37,066 nt of DNA, taken from the NCBI GenBank assembly GCA_013815325.1, contig JACDGM010000013.1, positions 1 through 37,066 of the forward strand, written 5' to 3'. The notes below the pieces were generated by a model that was not told where the DNA came from, made no database searches, and saw only the letters and a program-made list of their open reading frames with translations. The position numbers were made by a program, and so were the translations under genes. This DNA comes from Chthoniobacterales bacterium (GTDB lineage Bacteria; Verrucomicrobiota; Verrucomicrobiia; Chthoniobacterales; UBA10450). Positions 31,912 to 37,066 of the stretch are shown piece after piece (the stretch's first letter is position 1; every line of letters starts with the position of its first letter).

Positions 31912-33995
31912 ATGAAATCTTTCCTTACCGAACTAAAGCGGCGCGACGTCTACAAAGTCGCGGCCGCCTACGTGGTAGTTGCGTGGTTGTTGATTCAGGT
32001 CGCGACCCAGGTGTTTCCATTTTTCGAGATACCGAATTGGGCGGTGCGCCTCGTCGTGCTGGGGTTAGCCCTGGGTTTTCCCGTGGCGCTGATCCTGGCC
32101 TGGACGTTTGAATTAACTCCGGGGGGAATCAAACGGGCCGAAGAGGTTGAGCCTAACGAATCAATCCCTCCGCGAAGCGGGCGAAAGCTTGTCGGGATCA
32201 CGGTGGCACTGGCCATCGTCGCATCCGGGTTGTTTGCGTTTCGATTCTTGTAGTCGAAATCGGCGACGGTGGCTGCGCCCGCCATGGCGGCAGCGACGGC
32301 GGCGAGAGCCATCCCGGATAAGTCGATCGCGGTGCTGCCCTTCGAAAACCTGAGCGACGACAAGCAGAACGCCCATTTTGCCGATGGCATGCAGGACGAG
32401 ATCCTGACCGATCTGGCAAAGATCGCGCAGTTGAAAGTGATCAGCCGCACTTCCGTGATGCAGTACAAGATCGGAGTGACGCGCAACCTCCGCGAGATCG
32501 GTCAGCAGCTCGGCGCCGCCCGCGTGGTGGAAGGCAGCGCGCGGCCAATCGCGTGCGAGTCAATGCGCAGTTGATCGACGCGCGGACCAGACGCGCATTT
32601 GTGGGCGGAGACTTACGATCGTGATCTGGCCGATGTGTTTGCCATCCAAAGCGAGATTGCCAAAGCTATCGCCGATCAACTGCAAGCCAGGCTCTCGCCT
32701 AACGAAAAATCGGCAATCGAAAAACCGCCCACCACGGACCTGGCCGCCTTCGACCTCTACAGCCGGGCCAGGACCTTGATCCTTACGACAAGCTTCGGCA
32801 GCGAGCAGAACTTGCCGCGGGCGATTGAGCTTCTTAACCAGGCAGTGACGCGCGATCCGGCATTTTTCAAAGCCTACTGCCAACTCGTCTATGCTCACGG
32901 TTACGCCTATACGGCGTTGAATGACCACACTCCCGCGCGGCTGGCTGCGGCGGAAGCTTCTCTGCAAGCCGCTGCCCGGCTGCGGCCGGATGCTGGAGAT
33001 ACACACTTGGCGCGGGCACAATATCTCTATCTGGGCCGCCGCGACTACGCTGGCGCTCTGGCTGAACTGGTGAAAGCAGGGCGAGCTTTACCTAACGACC
33101 CGCGCATCTTCGAATGGACGGGCTACATTTTGCGCCGCCGCGGCCAACGGGAAGAAGGTCTGCGCAATCTGCAAAAGGCGGCCGAGTTGGATCCACGCAA
33201 CTACTTTGTCATGCAACAAATCGCGCTCACCTATCGTGACCTGCGCGCCTATCCAGAGGAGATCGCCTTTCTCGATCGTGCGCTAAGCATTGTTCCGAAG
33301 GACGTGACGACTGAAGTTGCGCGCGCTCTGGTCGACTTTGAGTGGAAAGCCGACACCAAGCCTCTACAACAGGCGATTGACTCCATCCTCGCGCGGGACC
33401 CTGGCGCGATTTCCGAGGCGGCCGATGACTGGTTTCTTTGCGCGCTGGCGGAAGGCGATTCCATTGCGGCGGGACGCGCCTTGATGACCGTTGGCAATAA
33501 CCCATGGTGGACGGAAGGCGGTGTGTTTTAAGCCGCAGCTTTGGCGGAGGTTTGCTCGCGCGGATGATGAAAGACGAAGCGAGAGCGCGCACGGCTTTCA
33601 GCAAAGCGCGCACCGAACAGGAGAAGGTCGTGCAAGCGCAACCAGGTTATGGACCACCGCTGTGTGTGCTTGGCTTGATCGACGCAGCTTTGGGAGACAA
33701 AGAGAACGTCCTCAAGGAAGGACGACGCGCGATCGCGCTTCTTCCCTTGGAAAAAGATTCCAGCAATGGCAGCCGCATGATTCAATACTTCGCGGTCACC
33801 GCGGCGTGGACAGGTGAAAAGGAGATCGCCCTGCAGCAACTGGAGATCGGCACCCGCGCTCCAGCTGCATCGCTCGTCTTGAACTATGGCGCCTTGAAGT
33901 TGTTGCCCTTCTGGGATCCGCTCCGCGGCGATTCGCGCTTCGAGAAAATCGTCGCCTCACTCGCGCCGAAAGACGCGCTCCCCACAACCAGGTGA
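31912..33995 (+). pseudogene. FlgO-like/TPR membrane protein, broken by a stop and frameshifts
   Basis: One gene is split into four pieces. Piece 1 (31912-32253) starts MKSFLTELKRRDVYKVAAAY with two membrane segments and ends at TAG 32251. Piece 2 continues in the same frame with IPDKSIAVLPFENLSDDKQ (FlgO/TolB-N-like domain). Between about 32530 and 32590 the frame shifts and returns (AANRVRVNAQLIDART is in the other frame). Piece 3 (to 33531) holds TPR-like helices, including AAARLRPDAGDTHLARAQYL. A base lost in a T-run at about 33528 shifts to piece 4 (to 33995), which ends ALPTTR. The intact protein of about 695 residues would be a membrane-anchored scaffold; such genes are often misnamed adenylate cyclase. 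Three motif-core sites are inside. Confidence 0.75.
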
Positions 33996-34080
33996 AGCCA
34001 CGCGACTTCTTCGCCGGGCCTAGGCGGCCAAGGTTTACAAGCTTGCGGCCGCCATACCGTAGTGGAGTGGTCTGACAAAG
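33992..34080 (+). pseudogene. Stub of a second FlgO/TPR paralogue
   Basis: GTG 33992 overlaps the stop of the previous gene (GTGA) and opens KPRDFFAG. After one frameshift the sequence reads RR..KVYKLAAA, and after another VVEW. This matches the N-terminus of the gene at 31912 (RRDVYKVAAAYVVVAW) at both DNA and protein level. Nothing further downstream can be recognised, so only the first 90 bp or so of a paralogue remain before unrelated sequence. Confidence 0.6.
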
Positions 34081-34276
34081 GTCCTCCTACTCATAAAGTT
34101 CTCGACCGTTTGGAACAGGTCATTCTCATTGCGATTGACTCCCTGTCGTCGAACTCTGAGAGATATGGCGTCTAAACCTGTGAACAATCTTCGGCTCAAG
34201 ATTGGCCGCGTCTTACTTCGTCTAATCGGGGCGGGTGTTCGCATCCGCTTCCAGGCGATTCTCGAAGGTACCGAGC
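34081..34276. other. Unassigned sequence downstream of the paralogue stub
   Basis: About 200 bp between the FlgO/TPR stub and the end of the ABC exporter gene. No gene, hairpin with T-run, or TCGTTAGGC-type site is seen. It may be eroded coding sequence of the stub, but no frame is convincing. Confidence 0.35.
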
Positions 34277-36202
34277 CTAAGACAATCTATTAATCCCGCG
34301 CGGCGAACGATCCTGCATGCGCGCGTAGAGGCCGGCGCGAACGAGTAACTCGTCGTGTCGGCCGCGCTCTACGATGCGGCCGCCTTGCATGACAAAGATC
34401 TGATCGCAGTCGACCACCGACTCCAGCCGATGCGTGACCAGGATGATCGTGCGCAATCCTTTCAGAGCCCGCAGCGTTTCTATCAAATGCTTCTCGTGCT
34501 CGGGATCCAGAGCGCTGGTTGGCTCGTCCAACACAAGGAATGGCGCTTTCGTCAGCAGAGCACGCGCGATCGCGATCCGCTGTCGCTGACCGCCCGAGAG
34601 GTTTTGGCCGCCTTCCGCCAGGATGGTGTCGTAGCTCTCGGGCAGCTGCTCAATAAAGCCGGCTGCACCAGCTCGCATCGCTGCCTCGGCAATCTCGAGA
34701 TGGTTCGCAGCCGGCCGTCCGTAGCCGATATTGTCCGCCACCGTCGCCGGCAGGATAATGCTTTCCTGCCCAACCAGCGCCATGTGCGCTCGAACGTCGG
34801 CAATGCGCATGTCGCGAAAATCGATTCCGTCCAGGCGAAGCGATCCCGCAGTCGGATCATAAAAGCGCAGCATTAGAGCGAGCAGCGTGCTCTTTCCTGT
34901 CCCGCTCGAGCCGATGAACGCGACCATCTGACCGTGACGAATCTCTGCCGAGACCTCTGCGAGCACTACCTGTCCTGCCCGATAGCCGAAGCCGACTTTG
35001 TCGATCGTGAGCGTGCGCGGTTTAACCGGAATCCGGACTGACTTCGCTGACTCGACGATCGATTCCGGCATATCGAGAATTCGGAAAACGCGGCGGGCGG
35101 CCGCTTCGAAAAGGCGCACCTTCGCGACGAACTCCGTAAGCCACTTTAACGGATCCCAAAGCTTCCGAACGTAATCGAGAAAAATGAGCAGTGTGCCCAC
35201 CGTCATCCCGGTCGCAACAGGTCGCAGGAACTGGTCTCGATACACCAGGTAACCGCCGTATCCGAGGATAATGGCTCCGCCGACGGCCAGCACAGTATCC
35301 CGCGCCAGTGGGTAGAGTTGTTCCTGCCAATTTAGTCGCAACAAAGCGTGAACACTGCGACGGACCGCACCGCGGAAGATCCGAAACTCACCGCGTTCGC
35401 GGCGGAAAGCCTGCGCGAGCGGAATGCGTGACATCGCCTGCTGGATCACACTCGTGAGGTCCGCATCGATCTGCTTCGACTCGAGCGCCCGCTCGTGAAT
35501 GCGTAGACCGAAGCGCCAGTTACTCCAAATAATGAACGGTGCGACGGAGAATGCTGCGAGCGTCAAGCCCGCATTGCGCGACAGTAGGATCACGGTCATC
35601 ACCGTCAGCGTCACAGCAGCCACGGAGGTGCCAATCACCGTGTCCATGATCCCCCAGGGACCGAATGCATCCGCGCTCAATCGATAGATCGCGTCACCTT
35701 GAGGGCGGCTGCGATGAAAGGTCAGGCCGAGGACCTGAAACTTGTTAAAGAGGTCGTAGCGCACGCGCGTGGTGCCGCGGTAGTTCAGGTGGTAATTGAT
35801 CATCATGCGCGATGCCCAGACAGCGTAGCCAATGATCTGAAGCGTCATCCCGATGAGCACGAGCCCCAACACCTGTCCCATTTTACTTGCGGGCAAACGC
35901 GACAGGAACGCCTGATGGATCCAATCACCGTGCGGTGTCTGAGTAAGAACGCTGTCGATCAAAACCGCGAGCGGCCAAGCCTCAAGCAGACCAATAACTA
36001 CCGAAAGAGCGATCAGGACAACGAGCAAGGCGATCCAGCGCCAATCGGGATTAAAGTAGGAGGTGGCCCGAAGATCGACCGCAAGCGATCTCGCCTCGAA
36101 ACCTTCCTGGTAAGCGCCCGATGGCGGAGGATTCGGATCGGCGGATGCGCTCCAATTCGCGGACAGACTCCCCGCCTTCGACGATCGCAGTATGTTCTTC
36201 AC
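34277..36202 (-). CDS. ABC exporter, fused membrane and ATPase domains (MsbA-like)
   Basis: A 641-residue half-transporter that would act as a dimer in the inner membrane. After a Pro/Ser-rich N-terminus (about 1-45), six membrane helices span about 55-345. The ATPase domain has Walker A GSSGTGKST (431-439), signature LSGGQ (535-539), Walker B FLVLDE (555-560) and H-loop His-591. The fold matches lipid or polysaccharide exporters such as MsbA, but substrate is unknown. The start is GTG 36202. It is divergent from a glycosyltransferase gene, suggesting a surface-glycan locus to the right. No TCGTTAGGC-type site occurs in the 1.9 kb. Confidence 0.9.
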   Translation of the reverse strand: MKNILRSSKAGSLSANWSASADPNPPPSGAYQEGFEARSLAVDLRATSYFNPDWRWIALLVVLIALSVVIGLLEAWPLAVLIDSVLTQTPHGDWIHQAFLSRLPASKMGQVLGLVLIGMTLQIIGYAVWASRMMINYHLNYRGTTRVRYDLFNKFQVLGLTFHRSRPQGDAIYRLSADAFGPWGIMDTVIGTSVAAVTLTVMTVILLSRNAGLTLAAFSVAPFIIWSNWRFGLRIHERALESKQIDADLTSVIQQAMSRIPLAQAFRRERGEFRIFRGAVRRSVHALLRLNWQEQLYPLARDTVLAVGGAIILGYGGYLVYRDQFLRPVATGMTVGTLLIFLDYVRKLWDPLKWLTEFVAKVRLFEAAARRVFRILDMPESIVESAKSVRIPVKPRTLTIDKVGFGYRAGQVVLAEVSAEIRHGQMVAFIGSSGTGKSTLLALMLRFYDPTAGSLRLDGIDFRDMRIADVRAHMALVGQESIILPATVADNIGYGRPAANHLEIAEAAMRAGAAGFIEQLPESYDTILAEGGQNLSGGQRQRIAIARALLTKAPFLVLDEPTSALDPEHEKHLIETLRALKGLRTIILVTHRLESVVDCDQIFVMQGGRIVERGRHDELLVRAGLYARMQDRSPRGINRLS

Positions 36203-36404
36203 GCTAGACGAGAACGCGATTGCAGCTGCCTTGCACGCCCAAGTTCGCAGATCGGGCGCGGCACTGCGCAGGCCGACAGATCTTCAACTTGGAGCAGCTT
36301 CAGCTCCTTGGTCTTGCTTTGTCGTCGAGTCTGATCGACGCGTAAGCGGCCGACACGATTGCGATGAATCAGAATGACCGACGAAAGAGGTTTACGTTCC
36401 TGTT
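36203..36404. promoter_or_regulatory. Divergent ABC exporter/glycosyltransferase intergenic region
   Basis: A 200-bp gap that should hold promoters for both divergent genes. No clear -35/-10 pair is seen. AAAGAGG at 36384-36390 may serve as a weak ribosome-binding site for the glycosyltransferase. The open frames crossing the gap have no protein features. Confidence 0.35.
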
Positions 36405-37066
36405 TTGAAAAGGAAAGACATCACGTGCCCTGATCTCTCTGTTATCGTGGTCTTCTTCAACATGCAGAGGGAGGCCCAACGGACGCTCCATACACTATCA
36501 AACAGCTATCAGGGATTGGATGATAAGAATAAGTATGAAGTCGTTGCGATTGATAACGGGTCATCGACGCCGTTGTCCTCTCGTGAGGTCAGGTCTTTCG
36601 GTCCGGAATTTAGCTATCATTACGTTGAGACCGACGACCCAAGCCCCTGTGCGACAATTAACAACTTCGTGCTGAACGCTCGCTTTGAGAACATTATGGT
36701 TGTCATCGATGGGGCCAGGATGTTATCACCGCGGGTCGTTAGGCTGGCTCTCACCGCTTTGGAAGCATTCGATCATCCATTTGTTTACACTTTCGGAATG
36801 CATTTAGGTGCCAGGCCGCAAAACGTTCTCGTGAGCGAAGGTTACAATGCAGCGGCCGAGGATCAGCTGCTAGAGACCGTGGACTGGAGACAGAACGGTT
36901 ACTCTCTTTTTTCAATCTCATGCCCTGCTCTGTCGTCGAAGCGCGGGTTTTTCTCGCAGCTGACCGAGAGTAACTGCTTCGCGCTGCGGAAAGAGGATTT
37001 CGTCAGGCTTGGGATGTATCAGTCGCAATTCAAAAGTCCCGGCGGCGGTTTGTGCAATCTGGAGGT
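36405..37066 (+). CDS. Family 2 glycosyltransferase, N-terminal part (cut by window edge)
   Basis: I translated this by hand from TTG 36405, the only plausible start after the stop at 36375; about 220 codons are in the window. It opens PDLSVIVVFFNMQREAQRTL with EVVAIDNGSSTP, the nucleotide-binding start of GT-A family 2 enzymes. VVIDGARM follows in the place of the DxD motif. Base use looks more AT-rich than upstream genes (AAGAATAAGTATGAAG near 36526), which may point to a horizontally acquired surface-polysaccharide locus. One TCGTTAGGC (36736-36744) is present, read Val-Arg. Sugar and acceptor unknown. Confidence 0.85.
   Translation, partial: MKRKDITCPDLSVIVVFFNMQREAQRTLHTLSNSYQGLDDKNKYEVVAIDNGSSTPLSSREVRSFGPEFSYHYVETDDPSPCATINNFVLNARFENIMVVIDGARMLSPRVVRLALTALEAFDHPFVYTFGMHLGARPQNVLVSEGYNAAAEDQLLETVDWRQNGYSLFSISCPALSSKRGFFSQLTESNCFALRKEDFVRLGMYQSQFKSPGGGLCNLE

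Overview
The window reads as chromosomal DNA of a GC-rich Gram-negative bacterium. It carries an LPS- and peptidoglycan-type gene set, a type II secretion secretin and its ATPase, Mpl (recycling of meso-DAP peptides) and lipoproteins. The gene families fit Verrucomicrobiota, probably a Chthoniobacterales-like soil lineage. The supporting features are a PHP-glycosyltransferase fusion, an FlgO/TPR membrane protein starting MKSFLTELKRRDVYKV, and many degenerate intergenic palindromes. This placement is inference: no rRNA or tRNA gene was found in the window.

Layout. From 1 to 5433 on the minus strand lies a cell-shape cluster transcribed mreB-mreC-mreD-mrdA-rng, with rng cut by the left edge. 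From 5595 to 6740 on the plus strand are rpe and a cupin gene. From 6865 to 7286 is a frameshifted toxin-antitoxin remnant. From 7300 to 11725 on the minus strand is gspD, a small exported peptidoglycan-binding protein, then gspE. From 11818 to 17476 are an exported NTF2-like protein (+), mpl (-), a PHP phosphoesterase, a lipoprotein, a FabZ-like dehydratase, a family 2 glycosyltransferase and a ChaN-like lipoprotein (+). From 17375 to 21153 on the minus strand are two large GT-C-like membrane proteins, divergent from and overlapping rfbB (21119-22108, +). Next come a ClC channel with CBS domains and an aldo/keto reductase (+). From 25459 to 26841 is a gene-poor, repeat-rich stretch with a decayed zinc-ribbon membrane protein gene. 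From 26842 to 30475 on the minus strand are an EVE protein, a DUF2334 deacetylase-like protein and the PHP-GT4 fusion. From 30683 to 34080 are small secreted proteins and a run of decayed genes, including an FlgO/TPR gene and the stub of a second copy. The window ends with an ABC exporter (-) and the start of a glycosyltransferase (+, cut by the right edge).

Main discovery candidate. The non-palindromic word TCGTTAGGC (core CGTTAGG, complement CCTAACG) is scattered over the whole window in both orientations. By hand count there are 36 exact CGTTAGGC 8-mers and about 46 core 7-mers in 37 kb, whereas only one or two 8-mers are expected by chance. It lies mostly inside genes of unrelated function, where it forces the rare codons TTA, CTA and AGG. 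It behaves like the DNA uptake sequences of Neisseria or Pasteurellaceae. A Chi-like or other chromosome-scale signal is the main alternative.

Second theme. Conserved genes are intact, while accessory genes carry clusters of frameshifts and stops, and several intergenic gaps hold imperfect palindromes, one nested in another. This suggests a genome with active gene decay and a history of small palindromic elements.
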